Origin: CAYZUC01 sp964481705
GTDB taxonomy: Bacteria; Bacillota; Clostridia; Lachnospirales; Lachnospiraceae
Direction: 5' to 3'
Length of the DNA: 21,432 nt
NCBI GenBank assembly: GCA_964481705.1
Contig: CAYZUC010000048.1
Location: 1 to 21,432, forward strand
Part shown: in pieces, positions 7,630-14,968 of the stretch
Layout of the letters: each line of letters begins with the position of its first letter
Numbering within the stretch: the first letter of the stretch is position 1
Made by a program: the position numbers and the translations under genes
Notes under the pieces: model-generated
The model's database searches: none
Told to the model about the DNA's origin: nothing
The model's input: only the letters and a program-made list of their open reading frames with translations

Positions 7630-8103
7630 ATGGAATTAAAAGTCACAAGTACTGCTTTTAAAAATGGAGACTGGATACCGGAACGACATACTGCATTTGG
7701 AGGAGATGTCTCCCCAGAGTTGATTCTTGAGGGGATGGATGAGAGAGCGGTTTCTCTCGTTATTACATTGGACGATGCCGGACATCCCTTAATACTCAAC
7801 TACAATCACTGGATAGCTTGGAATATCCCGCCTGTGGAAGTGATACCGGAAGCTATACCGCGTGGCGACAAGGTGGAGTCACCGCTTCATGTGGAACAAG
7901 GAATGGCATACGGAAAGCATTGTTATCGTGGTCCCAATCCACCATTTCGTTGGAATCATGATTATTATTTCACGGTCTATGTCTTGGATATTGATTTACA
8001 GATGAGTACTCTATCAACCAGAGATGATATATTAAAAGCTGCTGAGGGACATATCCTACAGAAGGGTATTTTAATGGGAAAATATCAGCACAATCATAAA
8101 TAG
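7630..8103 (+). CDS. YbhB/PEBP family (phosphatidylethanolamine-binding/Raf-kinase-inhibitor-like) protein
   Basis: A 157-residue cytoplasmic protein of the PEBP fold. Matching landmarks are GDVSPELIL, ITLDDAGHPL (a diverged form of the DPDAP motif), NHWIAWNIPP and YRGPNPPFRWNHDYYFTVY (the ligand-pocket YGPxxPP and HxY region). GGAGGT at 7621-7626 precedes the ATG. Bacterial members have no well-settled biochemical role. There is no signal peptide. It is the last gene of the methyltransferase-PfkB-PEBP run and is followed by the repeat at 8109. Confidence 0.87.
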   Translation: MELKVTSTAFKNGDWIPERHTAFGGDVSPELILEGMDERAVSLVITLDDAGHPLILNYNHWIAWNIPPVEVIPEAIPRGDKVESPLHVEQGMAYGKHCYRGPNPPFRWNHDYYFTVYVLDIDLQMSTLSTRDDILKAAEGHILQKGILMGKYQHNHK

Positions 8104-8108
8104 GTAAT

Positions 8109-8133
8109 TGGGGACGGGGCTTTTGTCCCATTT
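8109..8133 (+). repeat. GGGGACGGGGCT repeat, upstream copy
   Basis: TGGGGACGGGGCT (8109-8121), two bases, TGT, two bases, CATTT. 21 of 25 positions match the copy at 9857-9881. GGGAC and GTCCC inside this copy can also form a short stem. The two copies are direct repeats that flank the kinase/HTH gene pair. A dispersed intergenic repeat family or a mobility scar is an inference. Confidence 0.7.
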
Positions 8134-8143
8134 CATATCAATG

Positions 8144-8199
8144 TATTTGACGAGCGAAAAATAAAAGATTATAATTAACTAAGTATATTTGACGGGCGA
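8144..8199. promoter_or_regulatory. Pair of operator-like direct repeats around the kinase promoter
   Basis: TATTTGACGAGCGA at 8144-8157 and TATTTGACGGGCGA at 8186-8199 differ at one position. Their starts are 42 bases apart, close to four helical turns. The first overlaps the -35 hexamer and the second falls just past the expected transcription start. The second copy is also a near palindrome, TTTGaCGggCGaCAAA. Binding by the HTH protein encoded in the same operon (autoregulation) is the natural guess but is only inferred. Confidence 0.65.
8147..8175 (+). promoter_or_regulatory. Sigma-A promoter of the HipA-like kinase operon
   Basis: TTGACG at 8147-8152, a 17-base spacer and TATAAT at 8170-8175. 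The expected start is near 8182, giving a leader of about 70 bases before AAGGAGGA and the ATG at 8251. Confidence 0.8.
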
Positions 8200-8250
8200 C
8201 AAATACGAATTGGTCTATAGGAATACGATATAGAAAAGGAGGAGAAAACC

Positions 8251-9072
8251 ATGGAACCTAAAATTATCACAAAAAAACAAGATTTAACGTATTTAAAATG
8301 GTCGCATGTGAGAAATTCCAGTGGGACAACAGGGACATTTATGAAGTCTCAATCTACGATAGAGGGCGATAAAACATACTATAAATTGTCCAATTTTGAT
8401 AGTGAGAAAGGAATCATCGGACATGAAAATGTAAATGAAATAATTGTGGATCGACTCCTTGATATTTTGGAGGTTCCTCATTTGTCCTATCAATTGATTT
8501 ATGCGGATATCGAGATTGATGGAATAACGTATGATACATGGATTTGTGCATCTAAGGACTTTAAAGCCCAAGGGGAAACAAAAGCGGCATTAGATGACTA
8601 TTATTTTGTTAATAAAAAGGAAAAGGAATCACATTACGATTTTTGTATGAGGAATGGATGGGATAAGTATATTGATAGTATGCTTGCCATTGATTATCTG
8701 ATTTTGAATAGAGATCGACATGGCGCCAATATAGAAATATTGCGAAATGCAAGAAAGCATACCATACGAATTGCACCATTATTCGATCATGGTTTGTCAT
8801 TGCTTTGTTCCTGCTATACAGAAGAAGAAATAAAGAAATTTGATGTTACAGAAGACAAACCCTGCAATAATTTTATTGGAAGCAGATTTACACTTGAAAA
8901 TCTGGGGTTAATTCAAGACAAAAAAACCGTGTTCACGAATCAATTAAGAGAGACCGATCGGGGAATCCTATTTAGGGATGTACAAAATATCATATCCGAA
9001 CAACACATGAACAAAATATGGGAAATGATTTGGACAAGGTGGTGTTACTATGAAAATTTATGCAATTTATGA
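8251..9072 (+). CDS. HipA-like serine/threonine protein kinase (HipA_C fold)
   Basis: A 273-residue protein with the hallmarks of the HipA/CtkA kinase group. There is a Gly/Thr-rich loop SSGTTGTFMKS (residues 23-33), an ATP-anchoring Lys candidate in TYYKLSNFD (Lys45), the helix NVNEIIVDRLLDIL, the catalytic loop LILNRDRHGAN with Asp155 and Asn160, and the metal-binding triad FDHG with Asp179. It lacks the N-terminal subdomain found in classic HipA, so it is HipT-like in size and layout. AAGGAGGA lies before the ATG. Its 3' end overlaps the next gene by 23 bases, which implies tight coupling. In known systems such kinases phosphorylate a tRNA synthetase or translation factor and arrest growth; the target here is unknown. 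A non-toxic signalling kinase is the alternative. Confidence 0.78.
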   Translation: MEPKIITKKQDLTYLKWSHVRNSSGTTGTFMKSQSTIEGDKTYYKLSNFDSEKGIIGHENVNEIIVDRLLDILEVPHLSYQLIYADIEIDGITYDTWICASKDFKAQGETKAALDDYYFVNKKEKESHYDFCMRNGWDKYIDSMLAIDYLILNRDRHGANIEILRNARKHTIRIAPLFDHGLSLLCSCYTEEEIKKFDVTEDKPCNNFIGSRFTLENLGLIQDKKTVFTNQLRETDRGILFRDVQNIISEQHMNKIWEMIWTRWCYYENLCNL

Positions 9073-9871
9073 TGAAGAACTGGATAGAGAGGGGCCGATT
9101 GGATACTTACAATGCTATGATAAGTCAAATGCATATATCGTTGAACTATGCGATGACTTGAATGAATGGGAAGCGCCATTACTCTTTCAAAATCTAGTGA
9201 AAAAGTCCATCTACACAATACCAAAAGACATTTCCTTGCTCTGGGTGAAGGAGCGGGTGATTCCAAGTGGAAGACAAAATATTGGATTAATTCTCAGTAA
9301 AGCAGGTTTAAAAGAATATAATGAGCGAGCGCTTCTGGCGTTATCGAAAGGTAGATGCTCACAGGACAGGTGTTATATTGTGGAGATTCAAGAGAATGAA
9401 CTCCCAGACGACATAGTACAACGAAAGGTAAGGAACGTAACAGAATGCTTCCCTTCTGAAGATGGTCATATCATATGTTTATTTTGTGATAATATGGCAA
9501 GCAAAGTAGATTTATTACAATTAAAAAAGAAATATAAGGATATAGAATATCTTTTGAGAAATGAGAAGCTGCTTCATTCTGTAAAGGTTGGTGTAGGAGG
9601 ATATAGTATTTCATTTAATGATTCCATTGAAATATGCAAAGAAGACCTCAGAGAGAGAAAGTGGTTATTACCAATCAGCGCCAATGATTTCTATAGCTTC
9701 GTGCAGAATAACATTGTGAATTCGGTACAGGCTTGTGAAGCACTCGAATGCTCCAGACAGAATCTGTCTTACCTTGTGAAAACAGAGCAATTGGAACCGG
9801 TTATTCATGGAATAAAGGAGAATCTATATACCAAAGGCTCTATCGAAATGGTACAGTGGGGACGGGGCTAG
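9050..9871 (+). CDS. Kinase-partner protein: HipA-N-like, DUF2442-like and helix-turn-helix regions
   Basis: A 273-residue protein starting inside the kinase gene, with AAGGTGG at 9036-9042 as its ribosome site. Three regions can be told apart. Residues 1-115 begin MKIYAIYDEELDREGPIGYL and contain ERVIPSGRQNIGLIL, then GLKEYNERALLALSKGRCSQD; this resembles the N-terminal subdomain of HipA (opening strand with G-x-L, then LLPE-like and LL-x-x-x-GRD-like segments). Residues about 126-200 look like DUF2442 (VRNVTECFPSEDGHIICLF, then SISFNDSIEICKEDL). Residues 222-265 form a helix-turn-helix (VNSVQACEALECSRQNLSYL followed by a beta-wing-like LEPVIHGIKENLY). The final W-G-R-G and the stop are encoded by the flanking repeat at 9857. 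A combined antitoxin and operator-binding role is inferred, not shown. Confidence 0.65.
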   Translation: MKIYAIYDEELDREGPIGYLQCYDKSNAYIVELCDDLNEWEAPLLFQNLVKKSIYTIPKDISLLWVKERVIPSGRQNIGLILSKAGLKEYNERALLALSKGRCSQDRCYIVEIQENELPDDIVQRKVRNVTECFPSEDGHIICLFCDNMASKVDLLQLKKKYKDIEYLLRNEKLLHSVKVGVGGYSISFNDSIEICKEDLRERKWLLPISANDFYSFVQNNIVNSVQACEALECSRQNLSYLVKTEQLEPVIHGIKENLYTKGSIEMVQWGRG

Positions 9872-9881
9872 TGTTTCATTT
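9857..9881 (+). repeat. GGGGACGGGGCT repeat, downstream copy
   Basis: TGGGGACGGGGCT at 9857-9869 followed by AGTGTTTCATTT. It matches the 8109 copy in the same orientation. It overlaps the 3' end of the HTH gene: the codons TGG GGA CGG GGC and the TAG stop all fall in the repeat, so the original C-terminus may have been replaced when the repeat arrived. Confidence 0.7.
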
Positions 9882-9952
9882 TTCTATTTCAAAGATAAAT
9901 CAAAGGAAGGTTTTCTATACTGATTCCATCATCAAGAATTGGAGGAATCACT

Positions 9953-10303
9953 ATGGAGAACCTTATTTTTATCAACAAGCTTGTAGCATGGAGTACGGCC
10001 GCATTCATGCTCTACCTGTTTATCCCATTTCGGTATTTAAAACCTCGTTTTCTAAAAAAGCTTCATTCTGTAATAGGAATTCTTTTGCTGCCACTTACCC
10101 TTATTCATTGCGGGCTAACAGAACGTGTAACAGGAGAACACTCTACGATGGGCATGTTTCTCTTTGTACTGCTTTTGACGCAGGTAATTACAAGCCTTCT
10201 ACGAAAGAGTATGAGACAACTGTGGCTTCCTGTTCACCGTCTGTTATCTACGGGCATGTTGCTTACGGTAATTGTACATATTGTAACAGCATTGATATCG
10301 TAA
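9953..10303 (+). CDS. Small membrane protein, putative di-haem b-type cytochrome (ferric-reductase-like)
   Basis: A 116-residue protein with four predicted membrane helices (about 8-25, 38-55, 66-83 and 95-114). GGAGGA lies six bases before the ATG. Helix two carries His38 and His52 and helix four carries His95 and His109. Each pair is 14 residues apart, the spacing that stacks two haems between two helices in ferric reductase/NOX-type cytochromes. Arg and Lys at the helix ends fit haem propionates. There is no flavin or NAD domain, so it would be the membrane half only. Function is inferred from the His pattern; I do not recognise a named family. The ABC-transporter genes start about 90 bases downstream. 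A longer frame (9748-10359) crosses this region but is not supported. Confidence 0.65.
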   Translation: MENLIFINKLVAWSTAAFMLYLFIPFRYLKPRFLKKLHSVIGILLLPLTLIHCGLTERVTGEHSTMGMFLFVLLLTQVITSLLRKSMRQLWLPVHRLLSTGMLLTVIVHIVTALIS

Positions 10304-10390
10304 CTTCTGCAAAAAAAGTCGAGAGCTATTTTACTTCTTCCTGTAAGATTCATCTGTAACCAAGAGATGAGTGAGAAAAGGAGGAACAAA

Positions 10391-11116
10391 GTGGAAGCAG
10401 TAATTAGAGTAGAAGAGCTTTCGAAATCGTATCAAAACAAAAAGGTGCTGAATAACCTCAACCTTACCGTGAATCCAGGCACTGTATTTGGATTGCTCGG
10501 TCCTAACGGAGCAGGAAAAAGTACCAGCATCGAGTGTATTTTAGGAACGAAAAAGGCAGACTCCGGGAAAGCAACTGTATTAGGAGTTGTGGCGAGAAAA
10601 AACCGAAAGGAATTATTTCAGAAAGTTGGAGTTCAGTTTCAGGAAGCAAATTATCAAACGGAGATTCGTGTCGACGAGCTTTGTGAAGAGACAGCCTGTC
10701 TGTATCGTAACCCGGAGGATTATCACAAGCTTCTTAAGGAATTTGGAATCGGAGATAAAGAAAAGGCAGCCGTTAAAAGTCTATCCGGAGGAGAGCGTCA
10801 GAGATTATTTATCATTCTGGCATTGATTCCGAATCCACAAGTCGTATTCCTCGATGAGCTGACGACAGGACTGGATGCCAGAGCCAGACGCGACGTTTGG
10901 AAGATCCTTGAAAATCTAAAAAAGAAAGGTTTGACTATTTTCCTTACCTCTCACTTTATGGATGAAGTCGAAGCACTATGTGACGAGATACTCATTTTAA
11001 GAAAAGGAGAGACTGTATTTCACGGAACAGTACAAGAAGCGATAGAGAAAAGTCCATGCGAGAAACTCGAGGATGCGTATCTCTATTTCACAGAAGAAGA
11101 GGAGGAACTGGCATGA
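10391..11116 (+). CDS. ABC transporter ATP-binding protein (CcmA/DrrA type)
   Basis: A 241-residue ATPase that energises the following ABC-2 permease. The start chosen is GTG 10391, because GGAGG at 10380-10384 lies six bases before it; an ATG at 10367 adds eight residues but has a weaker ribosome site. Walker A is GPNGAGKST (37-45), the ABC signature LSGGERQR begins at 131, Walker B is VVFLDE (151-156) with Glu156, and the switch His is His188 in LTSHFMDE. The DELTTGLDARARRD stretch is typical of ABC-2 exporters of drugs, peptides or lipids. It overlaps the permease start by four bases (ATGA). Confidence 0.93.
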   Translation: MEAVIRVEELSKSYQNKKVLNNLNLTVNPGTVFGLLGPNGAGKSTSIECILGTKKADSGKATVLGVVARKNRKELFQKVGVQFQEANYQTEIRVDELCEETACLYRNPEDYHKLLKEFGIGDKEKAAVKSLSGGERQRLFIILALIPNPQVVFLDELTTGLDARARRDVWKILENLKKKGLTIFLTSHFMDEVEALCDEILILRKGETVFHGTVQEAIEKSPCEKLEDAYLYFTEEEEELA

Positions 11117-11856
11117 AGACCTTTACGACAATGCTAAAGACAGAGGGAAAACTATCCATTCGAGATATGAATATGGTTTGCTTTGCAATTATTATGCCAT
11201 TTATCGTCATGATAATAATCGGGTTAATCTACGGAAGTAAACCAGCGTTTGAAGGAGCAGATTACACATTTTTTGAACAGTCCTTCGGTGCATTATGCAG
11301 CATCGCGATCTGCGCTGGTGGACTGATGGGTCTTCCACTTTTGGTGTCGGATTATCGGGAAAAGAAAATTCTGAAAAGATTTAAAGTGACGCCGGTCAGT
11401 CCGATTATGATTTTATTTGTACATATCTGTATTTACTCACTGTATTCCGCAGCAAGTGTTCTGACAATTTGGATTCCAGCTGCCCTTATCTGGGGATTTC
11501 GGATGAAGGGTTCCATCCTGGTGTTCTTTGGGGGATGGTTTCTTGTTCTCGTCTCAATTCTGAGCATCGGAGTTTTTGTCGGTGGAATAGCAAAGAACAG
11601 TAAACAGGCTTCTGTTATCGCATCGGTACTCTATTTTACCATGTTGATTTTTTCGGGGGCGACACTACCTTACGAGATTATGCCGGTTGGACTGCAGAAA
11701 GTATCTTCCGTGATGCCGCTGACACAGGGAATCAAGATTCTGAAGGCAGCATCTTTGGGACTACCGGTTGGAAACGTGACAATTTCCGTGATTGTGATGG
11801 TAGGAATCGCGTTTGTCTGTATTTTAGGAGCGGTCAAACTGTTTCGTTGGGAGTGA
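11113..11856 (+). CDS. ABC-2 type transporter permease
   Basis: A 247-residue membrane protein. ATG 11113 overlaps the ATPase stop, and GAGGAGG lies upstream; in-frame codons further upstream are inside the ATPase gene. Six hydrophobic helices are visible: MVCFAIIMPFIVMIIIGLIY, ALCSIAICAGGLMGLPLLV, the IMILFVHICIYSLYSAASVL pair, ILVFFGGWFLVLVSILSIGVFVGG (shown as ILVFFGGWFLVLVSILSIG), VIASVLYFTMLIFSGATLP and a last one near the end. LIFSGATLPYEIMPVGLQKVSSVMPLTQGI (here split: LIFSGATLPYEIMP and VSSVMPLTQGI) is the conserved ABC-2 region. It forms the channel with the preceding ATPase. Substrate unknown. Confidence 0.9.
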   Translation: MKTFTTMLKTEGKLSIRDMNMVCFAIIMPFIVMIIIGLIYGSKPAFEGADYTFFEQSFGALCSIAICAGGLMGLPLLVSDYREKKILKRFKVTPVSPIMILFVHICIYSLYSAASVLTIWIPAALIWGFRMKGSILVFFGGWFLVLVSILSIGVFVGGIAKNSKQASVIASVLYFTMLIFSGATLPYEIMPVGLQKVSSVMPLTQGIKILKAASLGLPVGNVTISVIVMVGIAFVCILGAVKLFRWE

Positions 11857-11909
11857 TTTCGATTTTATTTGTACAAGAAATGTCTGAGACAAGACTTATA
11901 TCATAAAAG

Positions 11910-11949
11910 AAAAAGGGTTTGGATAGAATGTGCTATCTAAGCCTTTTTT
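11910..11949 (+). terminator. Intrinsic terminator after the ABC-2 transporter
   Basis: A 17-pair stem (11910-11926 with 11933-11949, three G-U pairs), a six-base loop and a run of six T at 11944-11949. The paired A and T runs make it potentially active in both directions. Confidence 0.85.
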
Positions 11950-11970
11950 CTATTATAAGTAGCTATAATG

Positions 11971-11979
11971 TGATATACT
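11971..11979 (+). promoter_or_regulatory. Possible extended -10 promoter of the glycosyltransferase gene
   Basis: TG at 11971-11972, one base, then TATACT at 11974-11979. A TATAAT at 11964-11969 is an alternative. No clear -35 is visible for either. Transcription would start about 30 bases before the ATG. Confidence 0.45.
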
Positions 11980-12015
11980 TACTCTAATCTGAGTTCGAAG
12001 AGGAGGTATCTGTAT

Positions 12016-13200
12016 ATGAAAATTGCATTTTTCTGTATTCCGGCTTATGGACACACGAATCCTACATTAGCAGTTGTAAAAGAACTGGTGAGCCGAAATC
12101 ATGAAGTTCGTTACTATTCCTACCAAATGATGAAGGAACGGATTGAGGAAACAGGAGCTATCTTTATCCCCTGTGATGATTATGATATTCAGATGAATCT
12201 GAAGCCTGAGGATTCTGCGCGTATCGGAAAGGATATTGCGTTTTCGATGGAGGTACTTGTGAATACAACACTTGCATTGGACGAGGCTGTACTTGATGAT
12301 ATGAAGCAGTGGCAGCCTGATTGTATTGTTGGAGATTCGATGGCAACATGGGGAAAACTCACAGCTCTAAAATTGGGAATTCCTTTCGTTTCATCCACAA
12401 CGACATTTGCATTTAATAAAGAATCTGCCAAGGTTATGGGACAGGATATGGGACAGCTTCCAGCGATGATTATTGGCATGGTGAAAGCAAATAGAATTGT
12501 TAAACGACTCCGTGATAAGGGATATCCGGTGAAAAGTGCATTATCGGTTATCAGTAATGATAATCAGACAGATACCATTGTATATACGTCACCGGAATTT
12601 CAGCCTTATTCCGAATCATTTTCCGACAGGTATGCGTTTGTAGGTCCTTCTGTTCGAAAGGCAGAACAGACAATAGAGAAAACAGAGCGAAAGCTACTTT
12701 ACATATCTTTAGGTACGGTTATCAACAAGAATGACAAGTTTTATGAGAATTGTTTTCAAGCATTGAAGGATGAAGATATTGATGTTATTATGACAGTCGG
12801 TAATTTGACGGATCTTGAAGAGCTGGGAGAGATTCCATCGAATTTTCGCGTGGAAAGGAGTGTCGACCAGATTGCGGTGCTTCAACAAGCGGATGCATTT
12901 ATTACCCATTGCGGAATGAACAGTACCAATGAGGCTTTGTACTACAAGGTTCCTTTGATATTATTTCCGCAGACGAATGAGCAAAAAGGTGTCGCAAATA
13001 GAGTCGCACAGATGGGAGCAGGTTTTTTCCTAAAGGAAAATAAGGTAGAGACAATTGCCCAGGCTGTGAAAGAAATCCTGAGTAACGATACCTATCGCAG
13101 GGAAGCAGAGAAGATTGCAGATAGCTTTTACCGCTGTGGTGGTTCTAAGATGGCGGCTGATAAAATAGAGCAGGTGGCATCGAGCAAGAAAGATTATTAA
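12016..13200 (+). CDS. MGT-family glycosyltransferase (GT1, macrolide glycosyltransferase type)
   Basis: A 394-residue GT-B glycosyltransferase. The N-terminal domain starts with MKIAFFCIPAYGHTNPTLAV, where His13 is the expected catalytic base. The C-terminal nucleotide-sugar domain has FITHCGMNSTNEAL (His298, the HCGxxS form of the UDP-binding motif), then PLILFPQTNEQKGVANRV with the sugar-contacting Asn321/Glu322-Gln323 region. Relatives transfer glucose or a similar sugar from a UDP donor to macrolides, flavonoids or lipids. The acceptor is unknown. AGAGGAGGT precedes the ATG. It follows a terminator, so it has its own promoter, and it ends 38 bases before proS. Confidence 0.88.
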   Translation: MKIAFFCIPAYGHTNPTLAVVKELVSRNHEVRYYSYQMMKERIEETGAIFIPCDDYDIQMNLKPEDSARIGKDIAFSMEVLVNTTLALDEAVLDDMKQWQPDCIVGDSMATWGKLTALKLGIPFVSSTTTFAFNKESAKVMGQDMGQLPAMIIGMVKANRIVKRLRDKGYPVKSALSVISNDNQTDTIVYTSPEFQPYSESFSDRYAFVGPSVRKAEQTIEKTERKLLYISLGTVINKNDKFYENCFQALKDEDIDVIMTVGNLTDLEELGEIPSNFRVERSVDQIAVLQQADAFITHCGMNSTNEALYYKVPLILFPQTNEQKGVANRVAQMGAGFFLKENKVETIAQAVKEILSNDTYRREAEKIADSFYRCGGSKMAADKIEQVASSKKDY

Positions 13201-13238
13201 ATAGAGGAATTGATAGAAAGAGAAAGGACAAGTAAAAA

Positions 13239-14966
13239 ATGAAGCTGAAGAATTTAGTAGGACAGAGATTTAAAGAAAGACCAGCAGACTGTGTAATTGA
13301 TAGCCATGCACTGATGATTCGCGGTGGTTATATGAAATATGTGGGAAATGGTATTTATTCGGAGTTTCCGGTATTGAGGAGAGTTACTTCCAAGATAGAG
13401 GCAATTATACGCGAAGAAATGAATGCCATTGATGGACAAGAGGTTCTATTCCCGGTTATTATGCCGGCAGAATTGTGGCAGGAATCCGGACGCTATGACA
13501 GCATTTCCAGTGAACTTGTTCGCTTTTCGGACCGTAATAATTCCAAGATGGTGCTTGGAATGACACATGAGGAAGCAGCAGTACATTTGGTAAGAGAATA
13601 TGGTCAGTCTTATCAGCAATATCCCTTCATGATCTATCAGATCCAGAGAAAGTTCCGAGATGAAGCCAGACCAAGAGCAGGCATGATTCGTGTACGTGAA
13701 TTTACGATGAAAGATGCATATTCTTTCCATACTTCTCAAGAGGATTTGGAACAGTATTATCAGAAATGTTATGACGCGTACAACCGTATTTTTGCAAGAG
13801 CAGGAATTCCGGAGGTGGTAACGGTAGCATCAGATTCTGGAATGATGGGAGGAAATATTTCTCATGAGTATATGCTGCTAAATGAAGTTGGTGAGGACTC
13901 GATTGTCTTGTGTGATTCCTGTGATTACAGAGCCAATATGGAAGCAGCCGAAAACGTTGTAAAAAATGAAGCAGCCGGAGCTGTTACTCCTTTGGAATGC
14001 ATTGAGACACCAGATTGTAAGACGATTGAAGATGTGTGCGCATTCCTAAAGAGCGATGTGACTGCTTCTTGTAAAGCAGTTGTATATCAGAAAAATTCGG
14101 ATGATACCTTTATTGTAGCTTTTGTACGTGGAGACTACGAAGTAAACGAGACGAAGCTTCGTAATCTGGTGGGAGAGGAGATTCATCCGGCTGAGATTAC
14201 TGCTGATGATCCATTGGTAGCAGGATATATTGGACCTTATCAGATTTCGGAAAAGGTAATCTTCTACTGTGATTCCACTTTAAAAGGAATCGACAGCCTA
14301 GTTGCAGGTGCGAATAAGGAAGGATATCATTTTGCCGGTCTTAATATGGAAAGAGACCTTTCGGATGTAACCTTTGTAGATATTGCTAAAGTAAAGGATG
14401 GTGGTATCTGCCCATGCTGTGGTAAACCGACACTTACCATCAAAAGAGGAATTGAAGTTGGAAATATCTTTCAGCTTGGAACCAAATATAGTAAGAGTAT
14501 GCACATGCAGTATGTAGATAAAGATGGTGCAGTTCATAACCCCATCATGGGATGCTATGGTATCGGAGTCGGAAGACTTGCTGCTTCTATCTGTGAAGCA
14601 AAGCATGATGAGTATGGTCCGATGTGGCCAATCTCGATAGCACCATGGGAGGTTCATATCTGCTGTATTCGTCCTGATGACGAAGAAACGAAGAATGTAG
14701 CAGACACCTTATACGACGAATTACAGAAGCAGAAAGTTGAGGTAATCTACGACGACAGAGAAGGAATACGAGGTGGACAGATGTTTGCAGATGCAGACCT
14801 TCTGGGTGTTCCGATTCGTGCGGTCATCAGTCCAAGAAACCTAAAGGATGGAAAAGTTGAGATTACAACAAGAGACAAGAAAATTAATACAGTGGTTGAT
14901 GTAGCAGAAGCTGTTAATTATATTTTAAAATTGAAAGAGCAGTTATTTCAGGAATTAATGAATTAA
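13239..14966 (+). CDS. proS: Prolyl-tRNA synthetase, bacterial type with editing domain
   Basis: A 575-residue class II aminoacyl-tRNA synthetase that charges tRNA-Pro. Motif 1 lies around FPVLRRVTSKIEAII, motif 2 is FRDEARPRAGMIRVREF (from residue 139), and motif 3 is GCYGIGVGRLAAS (from 438). Between motifs 2 and 3 is the long insertion (about residues 225-400) of the bacterial-type enzyme, which hydrolyses mischarged Ala-tRNA-Pro. The C-terminal anticodon-binding domain starts near IAPWEVHICCI and has YDDREGIRGGQMFADADLLG. AAAGGA precedes the ATG at a slightly long spacing. Only 38 bases separate it from the glycosyltransferase gene, so it has no T-box of its own and is probably read from that transcript or from a promoter inside it. 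Confidence 0.96.
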   Translation: MKLKNLVGQRFKERPADCVIDSHALMIRGGYMKYVGNGIYSEFPVLRRVTSKIEAIIREEMNAIDGQEVLFPVIMPAELWQESGRYDSISSELVRFSDRNNSKMVLGMTHEEAAVHLVREYGQSYQQYPFMIYQIQRKFRDEARPRAGMIRVREFTMKDAYSFHTSQEDLEQYYQKCYDAYNRIFARAGIPEVVTVASDSGMMGGNISHEYMLLNEVGEDSIVLCDSCDYRANMEAAENVVKNEAAGAVTPLECIETPDCKTIEDVCAFLKSDVTASCKAVVYQKNSDDTFIVAFVRGDYEVNETKLRNLVGEEIHPAEITADDPLVAGYIGPYQISEKVIFYCDSTLKGIDSLVAGANKEGYHFAGLNMERDLSDVTFVDIAKVKDGGICPCCGKPTLTIKRGIEVGNIFQLGTKYSKSMHMQYVDKDGAVHNPIMGCYGIGVGRLAASICEAKHDEYGPMWPISIAPWEVHICCIRPDDEETKNVADTLYDELQKQKVEVIYDDREGIRGGQMFADADLLGVPIRAVISPRNLKDGKVEITTRDKKINTVVDVAEAVNYILKLKEQLFQELMN

Positions 14967-14968
14967 TC

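Noticed and set aside
9748..10359. A 203-codon plus-strand frame spanning the end of the HTH gene and the small membrane protein
   Set aside because: It overlaps two better-supported genes in other frames, has no ribosome site, and its composition (Cys, Tyr, Asn, Ser rich) is that of an out-of-frame reading.
13201..13238. A T-box leader for proS
   Set aside because: Only 38 bases lie upstream of proS and they contain no T-box core or terminator; the only T-box in the window is at 16018-16288.
14298..14657. A 119-codon minus-strand frame opposite proS
   Set aside because: Antisense shadow of a conserved aminoacyl-tRNA synthetase gene with no ribosome site.
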